Positions 37,091 through 53,745 of a DNA stretch of 64,000 nt are shown piece by piece (position 1 is the first letter of the stretch; the number at the start of each line of letters is the position of its first letter). Position numbers and translations under genes: made by a program. Below the pieces are notes generated by a model that had not been told where the DNA came from, did no database searches, and was given only the letters and a program-made list of their open reading frames with translations. The stretch is from Cacajao melanocephalus. Lineage: Eukaryota > Chordata > Mammalia > Primates > Pitheciidae. Location: positions 82,869 to 146,868 of the forward strand of contig CAUYLG010059294.1 of NCBI GenBank assembly GCA_963573385.1. The letters are read 5' to 3'.

Positions 37091-38404
37091 CACACATCTA
37101 CAACCAGCTGATCTTTGACAAGCCTGACAAGAACAGGCAATGGGGAAAGGATTTTCTATTTAATAAATGGTGTTGAGAAAACTGGCTAGCCATATGCAGA
37201 AAACTGAAACTGGACCCCTTCCTTATACCTTATACAAAAATTAAATCAAGATGGATTAAAGACTGAAATGTAAGACCTAAAACCATAAAAACCCTGGAAA
37301 AAAACCTAGGCAATACCATTCAGGACATAGACATGGGCAAAGACTTCATGACTAAAACACCAAAAGCAGTGGTAACAAAAGCCAAAAGAAACAAATGGGA
37401 TTTAACTAAGCTAAAAGCTTCTGCACAGCAAAAGAAACTATCATCAGAGTAAACAGGCAACCTACATAATGGGAGAAAACTTTTGCAATCTATCCATCTG
37501 ACAAAGGGCTACTACTATCCAGAATCTACAAGGAACGTAAACAAATTTACAAGAAAAAACAAACAACCTCATCAAAAAGTGGGTAAAAGATATGAACAGA
37601 CACTTCTCAAAATAAGACATTTATGTGGCCCACAAAAATACAAAAAAAAGCTCATCGTCACTGGTGATTAGAGAAATGCAAATCAAAACCAGAGTGAGAT
37701 ACCATCTCACGCCAGTTAGAATGGCGATCATTAAAAAGTCAGGAAACAACAGATGCTGGAGAGGATGTGGAGAAATAGGAATGCTTTTACACTGTTCGTG
37801 GGAATGTAAATTAGTTCAACCACTGTGGAAGACAGTGTGGCAATTCCTCAAGGATCTAGAACCAGAAATACCACTTGATCCAGCAATCCTATTATTGAGT
37901 ATATACCCAAAAAATTAGAAATTGCTGTACTATAAAGACACATGCACACATATGTTTATTGCAGCACTGTTCACAATAGCAAAGACTTGGAACCAACCCA
38001 AATGCCCGTCAGTGATAGACTTGATAAAGAAAATGTGGCACATATACACTATGCAGCCATAAAAAAGGATGGGTTCACATCCTTTGCAGGGACATGGATG
38101 AAGCTGGAAATCATCATTCTCAGCAAACTAACACAGGAACGGAAAATCAAACACTGCATGTTCTCATTCATAAGTGATAGTTGAACAATGAGAACACAGG
38201 GACACAGGGAGAGGAACATCACACACTGGGGCATGTCGTGGGGTGGGAGGCCTAGTGGAGATTACCATTAAGAGAAATACCTAATATAGATGATGGGTTG
38301 TTGGGTGCAGCAAACCACCATGGCACATGTATACCTATGTAAGAAATCTGCATGTTCTGCACATGTATCCCAGAACTTAAAGTACAATTAAAAAAAAAAA
38401 AAAA
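37091..38404 (+). mobile_element. LINE-1 ORF2 end and 3' UTR, sense half
   Basis: Sense L1 from the ORF2 C-terminal region (ATCTACAACCAGCTGATCTT) through ACAGATGCTGGAGAGGATGT, CTATGCAGCCATAAAAAAGG and ATGAGAACACAGGGACACAG to the 3' UTR end CACATGTATCCCAGAACTTA and an A-tract. Open frames at 37483-37671, 37625-37918 and 37942-38184 are broken pieces of ORF2. The 3' UTR wording indicates an older L1PA or L1PB subfamily. With the inverted piece before it, the insertion is about 2.1 kb. The A-rich tail continues after an Alu (38710-38720). The flanking AAGAAAGATA (36268) and AAGAAAGGATA (38720) are a candidate imperfect target duplication. Confidence 0.95.
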
Positions 38405-38406
38405 GC

Positions 38407-38709
38407 GGCCAGGCACAGTGGCTTACTCCTGCAATCCCAGCACTTTGGGAGACTGAAGCAGGCAGATCACAAAGTCAGGAGTTCGAGACCAGCCTGACTA
38501 ACATGGTGAAACCCTGTCTCTACTAAAAATACAAAAATTAGCTGGGTGTGGTGGCACACACCTGTAATCCCAGCTACTCAGAAAGCTGAGGCAGGAGAAT
38601 CAATTGATTCTCCTGTAGGTGGAGGTTGCAGTGAGCCAAGATCGCACCATTGCACTCCAGTCTGGGCGACAGAGCAAGACTCCATCTCAAAAAGAAAAAA
38701 AAAAAAAGC
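38407..38709 (+). mobile_element. Alu SINE inserted in the L1 A-tail
   Basis: Starts GGCCAGGCACAGTGGCTTAC. It is full length with both arms and ends in an A-rich tail. Upstream (ending at 38406) and downstream (ending at 38709) both read A(n)GC, so the duplicated target is L1 tail sequence. An 8-base inverted word (GAATCAATTGATTC at 38598-38611) replaces consensus GAATCGCTTGAACC and is an unusual local palindrome. Confidence 0.9.
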
Positions 38710-38741
38710 AAACAAACAAAAGAAAGGATAAAATCCACCGG

Positions 38742-38744
<3 letters not shown>

Positions 38745-38782
<38 letters not shown>
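38745..38782. repeat. (CA)19 microsatellite
   Basis: An uninterrupted run of 19 CA units lies 35 bases after the Alu. Minus-strand frames rich in VCVCVC across it are repeat translations. Confidence 0.97.
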
Positions 38783-38784
<2 letters not shown>

Positions 38785-39264
38785 ACCACACATACTTGGC
38801 ATCTCCAGTGAAATGAAGAACACCTGTAAAGTTGTGATCCACAAACAAAGAAGAGCCATCTCCTTTAGTAACCACTCCATTTTCCTCAGTATGTTGAAAA
38901 TAGTATCACATTACAGGTGGCGTATGTTTTGTAAAGGCCAGGAATCATGATAATCTGTTGGGTGAACAAATCCTATCAGCAGCATTTTGAGGAAGGAAAT
39001 GGCTTGATCCAGCAGTGACTCAATTTATTCCTCAAAGGAAGACTTTTCATCATGTGCATCTGAGCTTTAATCTTTTGCTTGTCGCTTGATGGTCTCCTCA
39101 GAAAACTTCAAATTTATTAGTCAAAGTGTCCATAAGGCTTCTTTGGACTGTCTCCCTATTTCCCTGAAATGATCATTTAGTTCAATAAAAATGTATTTAA
39201 TGCCACTTGATGTGCCAGAAACCATGTTCATAGTGCTGCTTGAAACAATGCCAATCTAATTATT
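38783..39264. other. Unassigned sequence
   Basis: No repeat or gene recognised between the CA repeat and the old L1. A few L2-like words occur near 39205-39235. Confidence 0.4.
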
Positions 39265-41833
39265 CAGCTTTTTCCACTTAGTAATGTTCATTTATGTTTC
39301 TTAGATCTCTTTTCATGGCTTGATTATCTCATTTTTTTTTAGCACTGGTTAGTACTCCATTGTCTGCTTATACTGAGGTTTATTTATCCACTCTACTACC
39401 GAAAGACATCTTTGTTGCTTCCAAGTTTTTTGCAATTATAAATAAAGCTGCTATAAATATTTATGTATAGAGTTTGGTGTAGACATAAGTTTTCAACTAA
39501 TTTGAGTATATAACCAAAATCACAATTACTGAAGCATATGGTTCGTATTGAGAGTTCCATAAGAAACTGTCAAATGTTTCCATTGTGGCTATACCATTTT
39601 GCATTTCCATCAGCAGTGACTGAGAGTTCCTTTTTCATCCTCATTAGTATTTAATGTTGTCAAAGTTTTGAGTTTTAATCATTCTAATAAATGTGTAGTG
39701 GTATCTCACTGTTATATTAATATGCAATTTTCTAATGACATATGATATTGAACATCTTTTCATATGCTTACTTGCCATCTGTATATCTTCTTTGGCTAGA
39801 TGTCTGTCTAGATCTTTGACCTATTTTTAAATTTAGTTTGTTCACTTTCTTATTTTTGAGTTTTAAAAGTTCCTTTTTTATTTTGGCTAACAGTCCTTTA
39901 TCAGATGTGTCTTTTGCAAATATTTTCTTTTAGTCTGTGACTTTTCACACCTGCTTAGCGCTGTCTTTTCCAGGACAGGAATTTTTAAATTTAATAAATT
40001 CCTACATATCAATTCTTTCATTGATGAATAGTGTTTTTGATGTTGTATCTAAAAAGTCATTGTCATATTCAAAGTCACCTAGGTTTTCTCCCATGTTGTC
40101 TCCTAGAAATTTTACAGCTCTGAGTTTTATATTTTGGTTTATGAGCTGTTCTGAGTTAATTTTTGTGAAGGATGTCAGGTCTAGATTTATTGTTTTACAT
40201 TTGGATGCTGAGTCATTTCAGTACCATTTGTTGAAAATACTATCGATTCCACTTTATTGCCTTTGTTCTTTTGTCAAATATCAGTTGGCCATATTTATGT
40301 GAGTCTATATCTGGGCTCTCCATGCTGTGCCATTGATCTATTTGTCTGTTCTTTTGCCAATACCACACTGTCTTGATTACTGTAGTTTTATATTCTTGGA
40401 GCTGGGTCATGACAGCCCTTGGATTTTATTCTTCTTCAATATTGAGTTGGCTATTATGGAGCAGTATTTCCACATACATTTTAAAAAGCAGTTTGTTGAT
40501 ATTCACAAAATTACTTCCTGAGATTTTGACTGAGATTACATTGTATCTATATATCAAGTTGAAAAGAACAGATATCTTGACAATACTGGGTCTTCCTATC
40601 TATGAACATGGAATATCTCTCTTTTTAGTTCTTTGATATCTTCAATGAAATTTTAGTTTTCCTCTTATAGACCTTGTGCATATTTAAATAGGTTTATGTT
40701 TAAGTATTTTATTTGGGGAGGTATTACTATAAATGTTAATATATTTTTAATTTCAAATTCTACTTATTATCCTTTTAATGCCCGTAGGATCTGTATATCT
40801 CCTCTTTCATTTCTGATATTAGTAATTTGTGTCTTCTTGCTTTTTTCCTTAGTTATCCTGGCTATAAGCTTATCAATTTTATTGATCTTTTCAAAGAACC
40901 AGCTTTTAGTCTTATTGATTTTCTGTATTAATTTCCTGTTTTCCATTTTATTGATTTGTGCTCTATTTTTTTTTTAATTATTTCTTTTCTTCTGCTTACT
41001 TTGGATTTAATTTGCTTTTCTTTTTCTAGTTTTCCTAAGGTGAAAGTTTAGATTATTAATTTTAGAACTTTAACATATGCATTTCTTGTTATACATTTCC
41101 TTCTAAGTACTGCTTTTGCCACATTCCACAAATTTTGATAATTTGTGTTTTCATTTATTTTTCCTTTCTCTTGAGATTTCTTTTTTGACCCACATGTTAC
41201 TTAGAAGCATGTTTTTTAATCTTCAAGAATTTTGGAATTTTCCAACTATCTTTCTGTTATTGAATTGCAATTTAACTTTACTGCAGTCCGAGAGCAGATA
41301 TTGTAGGTTTTCCATTCTTTTACATTTGTTAAAGCATGTTTTAAGATCCAGAAAACTGTGTATCTTGGTAGGTGTTTCCTGTGATTTTGAGAAGAGTGTG
41401 TATTCTGCTGTTGTTTGATAATGTTGTCTATAGATGTCAATCATATCCAGTTGGTTGTTAGTACTTTCGAGTTCAATTATGTCCTTAATGATATTTTTGC
41501 CTGCCAGATAGGGGTTTTTAAGTCTCCAACTATAATAAAGGATTAATCTATTTCTCCATGCAGTTCTCTCAGTTTTTATCACACATATATTGATGGTCTA
41601 TCTTAGGCACCTACACATTAAGGATTGTTTTGTCTTCTTGAAGTATTGACCCCTTTATCATTATTTAATGCCCTTTTTATCCTTGATAATTTTCCATGCT
41701 CTGAAGTCAGCTGTCTAAAGTTAATAGTTAATATAGCTATGACTACTTTATTTTTATTAGTGTTAGCATAATATATCTCCCTCTATCCTTTTACTGTTAA
41801 TCTATATGTATATTTAAAATAGATTTCTTATAG

Positions 41834-42289
<456 letters not shown>

Positions 42290-44083
42290 TGATTCTATTT
42301 TCTCTTCTTTCTTAGTATATAAATTAACCTCTTTTTAAAAATCTTTTTAGTTATTTCCCTATCACATTTACAACCAATCCATGTCCAGTTTCAAATAACA
42401 CTATACTACTTCATGGATTGTTCAAGTTACCTATAATGATAAAATATTCTTCATTTCTCACTCTTATCCCTTGTATTATTGTGGACATTTATTTCACTTG
42501 AATATATATGCTATATATTACATACACATTGGCATGCATAATCAAATACAGTGTTGTATTTGAAGCAAACAGTTTTCTGTTAGATTAGTTAAGAAAAGAA
42601 AGATGAAAGTTTTCATCTTACCCTCACTTATTCATTCATTGATGATCTTCCTTTCTTTATGTAGATACAAGTTTCTAACATATCATTTTCCTTCTCTTTG
42701 AATAAGTCTTTTTAATATTTCTTGCAAGGCAGGTCTACTGGCAAAATTTTCCCTCAATCTTTGTCTGACAAAATCCTTATTTCTCCTTCACTTTTAAAGA
42801 GTAATTTTTCAAAGTAACTAACTTTAGATTTGTATTTTTCTTTTTTTCTCTCTCAACACTTTAAATGTTTCACTCTACTCTCTTCTTATCTGCATGGTTT
42901 CTGCACAGTTAGATATAATTCTTATCTTTGCTTCTCTGTAGTTAAGGTATTTTTCTCCCTGGCTTCTTTCATGATTTTTTAAAATCGATATTTGATTTTC
43001 TCAAGCTTGAATATAATAAGTCTAGGTGGTTGAGGTTTTTTGTTCTTTGGGGGTTTTTTTGTTTCGTTTGTTTGATTGATTGATTTATCCTGCTTTGTGT
43101 TCTCTGAGCTTCCTGCATCTGTGGTTTGATGTCTGACATTAAATTGGGGAAAGTCTCAGTCATTATTTCGTCAAATATTGTTCCTGTTCCTTGCTCATTT
43201 TCTCGTTACATCATTTCTAGTTGTTCCACAGTTATTTTTTCTGTTCATATTCTGTTCTTGTTTTTTCATGCTGCCTTTCAGTTTTGGAGGTTTCTATTGT
43301 CATATCCTTTAGCTCAGAGATTCTTTCCTCAGCCATGTCCAATCTACTAAGGAGGCCATCAAAGGCATTCTTCATCTTCTTACATTTTTATTCTATCTCT
43401 AGCACATTTTTTTCTTTGTGTAATTTCACCTTTTACTTTAGATACTAGGAGTATATGTACAGGCGATTCTTTCTTAGAATTCTCATCTCTCTGCTGACAT
43501 TGCCTGTGTCTTACTGTGTGTTGCCCACTGTTTCCATTAAAGCCTTTAGCAGGTATAACCATAGGGTCTTTTTAAATCCCTGGTCCAATAATTCTAACAC
43601 TACTGCCATATCTGACTCAGATTCTGATGCTTTTCCAGTTTCTTCTGTGTTTTTATAATGAGTTACAATCTTTTATCAAGGGTGGCCACGAGGTACTGGG
43701 TAAAAGGAGCTGCAGTAAACGGCCTTTAGTGATAAGATGTTAGGGAAGGAGAAGCATTCCATAGTCCTAAGATTAGGTCTCAGGTTTTTGGCAAGCCTGT
43801 ACTCCTTCTCAGTCTTTATCTTGCTTCAGGTGGGACAGAATGTCTAGAGGGGGCTGGCTGGAAGTTGGATTTCCCTGCCCTATGTTAGGCTCTGATACAA
43901 TAGTTTCTCCTGAGAACAGGACCGTTAACTTCTGTTAAGAAGAACAGGATGCTCTGATGTATTTAAGAATGGTTTCTTTTCTCCTCCCCATGCCAGAAGC
44001 ACAAGGGAATTTTTCACTGATCTTTACTGTGAGGACCTGGTAGATCTCCTGGAAATAAAACTCACAAAATATCTCTTTCTTCA

Positions 44084-44137
44084 TCTTTCTTTCTCTCCCT
44101 CTTTCTCTCTCATGCACACACACACACACATACACCC
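44084..44137. repeat. Small (TC)n/(CA)n composite repeat
   Basis: Imperfect TC-rich tract followed after ATG by about nine CA units and TACA, adjacent to the inserted L1 fragment. Confidence 0.85.
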
Positions 44138-44153
44138 CTGAGTTCCCGTAGTG

Positions 44154-44517
44154 TTTTTTTTTAATAGATATTTTATTGCATTTTAGGTTTTGGGGTACAT
44201 GTGAAGAACATGAAGGATTGTTGCATAGGTACATACATGGCAAAGTGGTTTGCTGCCTTCCTCCCCGTCACCTATATCTGGCATTTCTCCCCATGTTATC
44301 CCTCCTCAACTCCCCACCCCCTGCTGTCCCTCCTCTAGTTCCCCTCCACAGACTCCAGTGTGTGATGCTCCCCTCCCTGTGTCCATGTGTTCTTATTGTT
44401 CAGCACCCGCCTATGAGTGAGAACATGCGGTGTTTGATTTTCTGTTCTTGTGTCAGTTTGCTGAGAACGATGGTTTCCAGGTTCATCCATATCCCTACAA
44501 AGGACACAAACTCATCA
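44154..44517 (-). mobile_element. Younger L1P 3'-end fragment nested in L1M
   Basis: T-tract, then ATTTTAGGTTTTGGGGTACA, ATGGCAAAGTGGTTTGCTGC, CTCCCCTCCCTGTGTCCATG, CATGCGGTGTTTGATTTTCT and CATATCCCTACAAAGGACAC. It is 5' truncated at about 360 bp. It closely parallels the L1 at 63221, so the two belong to similar subfamilies. Confidence 0.9.
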
Positions 44518-44825
44518 ATCTCTTAGGTTTGTCTACACTGAGCCTCCAGGATAATTTTTCAATTACACTTCAGGTTTTCCTACCCCAGCTTTAGTTCCTG
44601 TGGAGGCTTTTGCTCATGGCCTTCTGCTCTGGAAGTTGTGATTCTCTGCAGCCAACTTTCTGTTTCTCCAATTTTAGGGGTAGCATTTCATCCTGTATCC
44701 TCACTTCCCTGACAGATCTAAGAAGAGCTGTTAATGTTGCAGTTTGTTCAGCTTTCTACTTTTCTTTAGGATGAGGTTGTGACTCCTAAGCTCCTCACAT
44801 CCTGAACTACAAGCCAGAAGTTCTG

Positions 44826-47629
<2,804 letters not shown>

Positions 47630-48345
47630 CATCAATTTTGTGGATGACACAAATTTGAGCAGGGAAGTGACTTTATAAGATAAGAGAAGTGAAATTCCAT
47701 TAAGTCTGGGCAGACTAAAATCGTGAGCTGAAATTAAAAACACAGAAATTTAAAAATATTAATGGAAAGCGACTTTAAGCTGAAAAGTACTGTACAAGTA
47801 TAAAATGACTTAGCAGTTCACATACTAAGGATATATAGATTCCCTTTAAGAATAAATCCAATAAGCATTAGCCCTGAGGCATAGCTCTCCCAAGAGCTAA
47901 ATCCATTTAAATAAGGCAAGTCATCCTTGTACTAAATGCTGCATCAGAATGAACACATCTGTGTGGTTGTCATTGCGATAAATGCCACATTTGAAGGAGG
48001 ACTGCAACAATATGAAATACGTAAATATAAGGGCAGTGATTTCATATATGGAATGATTGAAAGAACTATAAATATTTTTCCTGAGGAAGACAAGTCTTAT
48101 AAGGGACAATGAGTGATAACAATCTTCACATATTTAAAGAATTGTCAACAGAGTGTAAAGCCCTCTAAGGCCAAACCGGAACAACTGGGTTATACAGAGA
48201 TCAATTTTAAACTTAGTGTAGAAATGGCATTTCCAATAATTAAACTATTTTTTAAATGGTTTGTCTTTGAAAGGAGGAAAGTCTCTAATATGCATCATTT
48301 CCTGATCTCTAAGGTTTCTTCCATCTCAGAGATTCTATAAAATCA
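47630..48345 (+). mobile_element. L3/CR1-type LINE remnant
   Basis: CR1-clade LINEs carry an endonuclease/reverse-transcriptase ORF, and this copy spans the part after the catalytic region to near the 3' end. Matches in consensus order are TTTTGTGGATGACACAAATT (FADDTKLG coding region), ATATGGAATGATTGAAAGAA then CTATAAATATTTTTCCTGAG (from 'ggaacgattgaaagaactggggatgtttagcctggag'), CTTCACATATTTAAAGAATT, and a 3' part AAGGTTTCTTCCATCTCAGA then GATTCTATAA ('ggtcccttccaactctgagattctatga'). No usable frame survives. The 62- and 75-codon frames are chance. L3/CR1 was last active deep in mammalian ancestry. Confidence 0.75.
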
Positions 48346-48842
48346 TTATGCATTTTTGAGCAAAGTGTTTCCTTCAGCGTCACATATGCATAAACTCACA
48401 GGCACATATAACAATATGCATAAAAATAGTCCATTAGAAATGAGATAAATAGCACTGATATTGGTTGCCTAGTGGGGTGTACTGCCCAACTACTCCCACC
48501 GCCAATCTTTCACCTTTGCCATGACTTTTCCTTCTCTAAGGGTGTAGTTAAAACATAATTATGGCTGTTGAAATGTAGGTGTCCAACACAACACAGAATA
48601 CAAGAGGCCCCTCGATAAAGGGGACTTTTCCATTTATGAGGCTTTAGGATTTTTTTTAACCATTTAGAATGCTTAAACCGTTGACATATTTATGTAGCAT
48701 CAAGGATTAGGTAGTATGCAGCTTTGAAAACTAAACTACCCACTGCAAGTCATTAGGAAGCCAGAATGCATTTTTTTCACCGCAATTTCAATATTATAGA
48801 TATGAGCACATGGTGCTTATTTCATCATTTGGGTGTAATGAT
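48346..48842. other. Unassigned sequence
   Basis: No repeat or gene recognised. Confidence 0.4.
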
Positions 48843-49060
48843 ATATGTCCTTGAAATCAGATGACTTGAGTTTAAGTAATTGTCCTTGGACAATTTTAGT
48901 CTTGTGAATTTTGGTAAATCACTTAGTCTCTTTTATCCTTGATTTCTTCATTTTTAAATGACAATAATGACTGTCTTATAGTATTATCCTAGATGTCAAA
49001 CGATATAACCGTGCAAAACATTTTATAAATTATATATAAGTAAGATATTATTAATATTAT
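48843..49060 (+). mobile_element. MIR SINE, sense
   Basis: TGGTAAATCACTTAGTCTCT, GATTTCTTCATTTTTAAATG, ACAATAATGACTGTCTTATA and ACCGTGCAAAACATTTTATA follow the sense MIR consensus. Confidence 0.7.
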
Positions 49061-49961
49061 TCCTAGAAATGGTTTCAAAGACTAAATTTTCTCTTACTCT
49101 AAAATTTCTTATTTATCCCTGTGGATTATCTGTATCCTCTTTTCAATTGCAGTCTGGCTTTTCTCTGCCACCTGTCATACATCTGGGCCAGTTTTTACAT
49201 TCCCACATTTGTTCCTCCATCCATTTTCATCAATTACTACTTTTTCAAATTAAAATTTGTTTAAAAAAGATGAAAGAAAAGTGGCTGTGAAATAGTATAT
49301 GAGCAGAAGTCCAAATACAACTACTCTCCAAATTAATAGAAAGCATTGGACAAACCCAAATAGCAGAAAGTCAGCTAAAGCTCAAAAATTCAGAAGGGTT
49401 CGGAGGATTCAGAAGATTATAACCTGCTTAATATTTAGAAGAGCTGGCAATCCACCAGTAGGGAAGAAATTAGTCACTGCAATGCCCCACACATCTTTAC
49501 TGTTGTCACCACTTTATCTAACTTAGCTCCAGAAACTTTTGTGCTGGACATAAGATAATCATTCTCATCTTCTGGGGGGTACGTCTGTCCCAGGGACAGA
49601 AGCAGATGGAAATGTGGAAATCTGAGGTAAAGAGTTGAGCAATTACTTCTTATCAATGGTAGCAGTGACAACTGGAGTGACTAAGATGCCCATGTCCATA
49701 CCGTTCCTGGCACAGAGAAAGATAACCAAGGAGAAAGATGCTCACCGTGTCCCACCTGAGGTTCAAGTTTAGTCAGCTGAAATGAAAGGTCCAAACCACC
49801 TTAATGATGGTGAATAACCTTGCTGAGCTACTATAAAGAAGAGGAAGTCATTGAATGAACTAGTTAGCATTCTAGGCATCTTGTCTTTAAAATGAGAATT
49901 GTGATGAGTAAACTTTTGAACTTATATTGCAGGCCCAGAAGAACAGCTATTTACAAAGAAG
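49061..49961. other. Unassigned sequence
   Basis: No repeat or gene recognised. The 73- and 75-codon frames at 49069-49526 have no motif. Confidence 0.4.
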
Positions 49962-50150
49962 CTCTCTTTTCATATACCTGTTGGCCATTTGTATATCTTC
50001 TTTGAAAAAATGTCTATTCAGGTTCATTGCTCATTTTTTTAATTGGACTATTTGTTTTTTGGTTGGTTTGGGGGTTGTTTGATTTTTGCTATTGAGTTGT
50101 ATAAATTCTATACATATTTTGGATAGTATATAGTTTTTATTTCTTAACTA
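49962..50150 (-). mobile_element. L1M ORF2/3' fragment, antisense
   Basis: TCTCTTTTCATATACCTGTT, GGCCATTTGTATATCTTCTT, TTGCTCATTTTTTTAATTGG and ATTGAGTTGTATAAATTCTA are the antisense L1 block that also occurs near 39750. Confidence 0.8.
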
Positions 50151-50519
50151 TACTTTAGTAAAACTGAAAAAATAGTAAAATAAAAATAAAAGCTAGAAGA
50201 GGATTCTTTTCTTTTCTAAGTATTTTTTAAATTCTCTATGATTTAGAAAGGAAAACTGAAAACTGCCATCCACAGTTGCTTACATTAAAGTGTCGTCTCA
50301 GTAATCTTGAGGTCAACTGAAGATTTGGTCCTTAGAGCTCATTACAAATGTAAATTGTGTACTAAAGTGGACAACCTTATAAGTCAGCATATTCTGCATC
50401 CAAGGTGCAATGAGTGACATAGTCCTTTAGATGCAAATGAAAATTTGCGAAATGGAAATGTGTAAATTGAGATTGGCAAAGAAAGGTGACACTTGAAGTA
50501 TTGTTAAAACTGCAGATTT

Positions 50520-51519
<1,000 letters not shown>

Positions 51520-52022
51520 TGTGTTCATTTGCTAGGGCTATATAACAAGGTACTACAAATTGGGTGGCTGAAAACAATTGACATTAATTGTCTCAGAGTT
51601 CTTGCGGCTAGGAGTTCAAACTGAAGGTTTTGGCCAGGCCATGTATTCTGTAAAAAAATCTAGAGGAGGATCATCACTGCTTCTTCCAGCTTCTGACAAC
51701 CAAGGCTAGCTGCAGCATAACTCCAGTCTCTGCCTCCAACTTCACATGCTGGCCTCCCTGTGGATGAGGTGATGTCTCTCCACCGTCTTCTCTCTGTGTG
51801 TGTCTCTATCTCTGCACGTGGCATTCTTCTCTCTCTGTGCGTCTGTGTCCACATTTCTCTTTCCTTATAAGGACACCGTTCCTACTGGATAAGGGCTCAC
51901 CCTAATGATTTCATGTTAACTTGATGACATCCGTAAAGACTCTATTTCCAAATAAGGTCATATTCAAAGATACTCACAATTCAGACTCCAACATATCTTT
52001 TGGGGGGATATAGTTTAACTCA
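51520..52022 (-). mobile_element. MLT1-type MaLR LTR, antisense
   Basis: Antisense MLT1: TTTGCTAGGGCTATATAACA, GGTACTACAAATTGGGTGGC, TTAATTGTCTCAGAGTTCTT, CGGCTAGGAGTTCAAACTGA, TCCTTATAAGGACACCG, GGGCTCACCCTAATGATTTC, TCTATTTCCAAATAAGGTCA and CCAACATATCTTTTGGGGGG. It is near full length (about 500 bp). A CT/GT-rich middle (51770-51850) is typical of the family. Solo LTR. Confidence 0.85.
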
Positions 52023-53094
52023 AAAATTCATAATTATAACCCCAATATTTATCAGAGAATATGCAAAATTCTAGGCATTCAATACATGTTAGCTAAATTT
52101 TAAAATGTTCATTTTTACATCCTACCATAACCCTCACACTGTCATTTAAAGTTGTATAATTTATTCTTGATTCAGGAAAATTTGAAATAAATGATGACCA
52201 TCATCTGAGAAATATTCAACCTATGAGAAAGGTGTTGTCATCCTTAACCATGTCTTTTTCCAATTAAATTATTCAAATACTTTTACCTTCTAAATAAATC
52301 CTATTTTATGGTTCTTCAGTCATCTTGTTACCGCCCACTGTATCCTAAGATGGAACTTGCAATTTATCCTTTCGGAAATACATTTCGGCTTACTTTAGAC
52401 CTCTAAAATGTTTATATGCACAATATCACTTTTTCTAAACGCTGTTTCCTTTGTAACTTATTTTTTCCATGTAGTTCTCATGGAGACAGTGAAGGCTTTA
52501 TTATAAACTTGGATTTGAATTTAATAATTTTTTTCATGTGGAATTGTCAAAAACAGGGCCAGAAAGTTTTTCTATGAACTTGCCGACTTTTTGTCCTTTT
52601 TACTTTAAAATGAGAAAAGAGTCACATTGAAAACTGCAGAAGTTAAACTGGCATGTTTCACCTAGTCCCCCCAAGGTAACTTCAGCTGTGTTTTAGTAAA
52701 TGCCATGAGTCACAGTGCTTTCTCTCGGTTCAGAGCTCTTTGGTACCTATGGGTCTTATTTCACATCAGAAGCAGCTGGATTTCACACCTACATTTGTCA
52801 CCCTTCTAGATCCTTCCTTCTGAGCTTATTAACACCATCCAGCAGCTACCTTGAAGATACACTGCCAGGAAAAATAAATGTTTTCTGCAAGGAGCAAAAA
52901 GGTTTTCTATTCCCATATGTCAGCACTTCAGTTCAGGCCCATTGCCAATAACTGATAGCATTTAAACAATAGTTCATTAAGGTGAGACTTATGAAAATGC
53001 TCCTCTTTGGAGATGGTTCACCAGATATTGTTATTCAAAAGTGAGAAGAAAATTCGTTGATTTTTTGCATCTAAAAACTACTGAAGCACATTGC
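52023..53094. other. Unassigned sequence
   Basis: No repeat or gene recognised. A 78-codon plus frame at 52715-52951 has no known motif. Confidence 0.4.
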
Positions 53095-53320
53095 AAATGA
53101 AGCTACAGATCTGGTTCCTAGTCCATGCTTCACACTGAACTTGCTATTTGACAATGAATTTTTCACATGACGTTTCAACAGCTCCCTTTTCTCATATGTA
53201 AAATTAAGAGAATACCATCTTTTTACCTACTCATTGTGAGGCTAAGAAGATATTATGTGGGAAATCACTCTAAAATTAGAAGGCACTGGGTATATTTCAG
53301 ATGTTACTCATATTCCAATT
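53095..53320 (+). mobile_element. MIR SINE, sense
   Basis: CTACAGATCTGGTTCCTAGT, TGCTATTTGACAATGAATTT, CTCATATGTAAAATTAAGAG, CATTGTGAGGCTAAGAAGAT and AGAAGGCACTGGGTATAT run in sense MIR order. Confidence 0.65.
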
Positions 53321-53494
53321 TAGAAGTTTAAAAAAAATAAAATCTGTAAATCAAGAAAGGTGACTAAAGAGAATCATTGCTGATTAATGATTACACACCT
53401 GATTTCTTACTTTGCTGTTGTATTTTAGGAAATTAGCTATTTATGTTCTACTCGCATGTTGTTGTATGTACAGAAAGACATAATCACCACCCAA

Positions 53495-53745
53495 TCTTTA
53501 AGGCCAAGCTTTGATGCTATCTTCAACATGTAGCCTTTACCAAGCCCTCGGTCAACAGGACTAGCACTCTCATTGAATCATAATTGTGTTATACATATCT
53601 TATTTCTCTTACAAACTTGGAAATTGCTTCCACAAATCAGTTCAGTAAATATCAAGGTCTGTATTGTGTTTGTTGATATGTGTATACCCCAGTGTGCCCG
53701 CCACAGTGCCTTGTCACAAATAAATATTTATTGAATTTTTTTGGA
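53495..53745 (+). mobile_element. L2 LINE 3' region
   Basis: TTTAAGGCCAAGCTTTGATG, ACATGTAGCCTTTACCAAGC, CATTGAATCATAATTGTGTT and the end CCACAGTGCCTTGTCACAAA, TAAATATTTATTGAATTT follow the L2 sense consensus. Confidence 0.7.
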
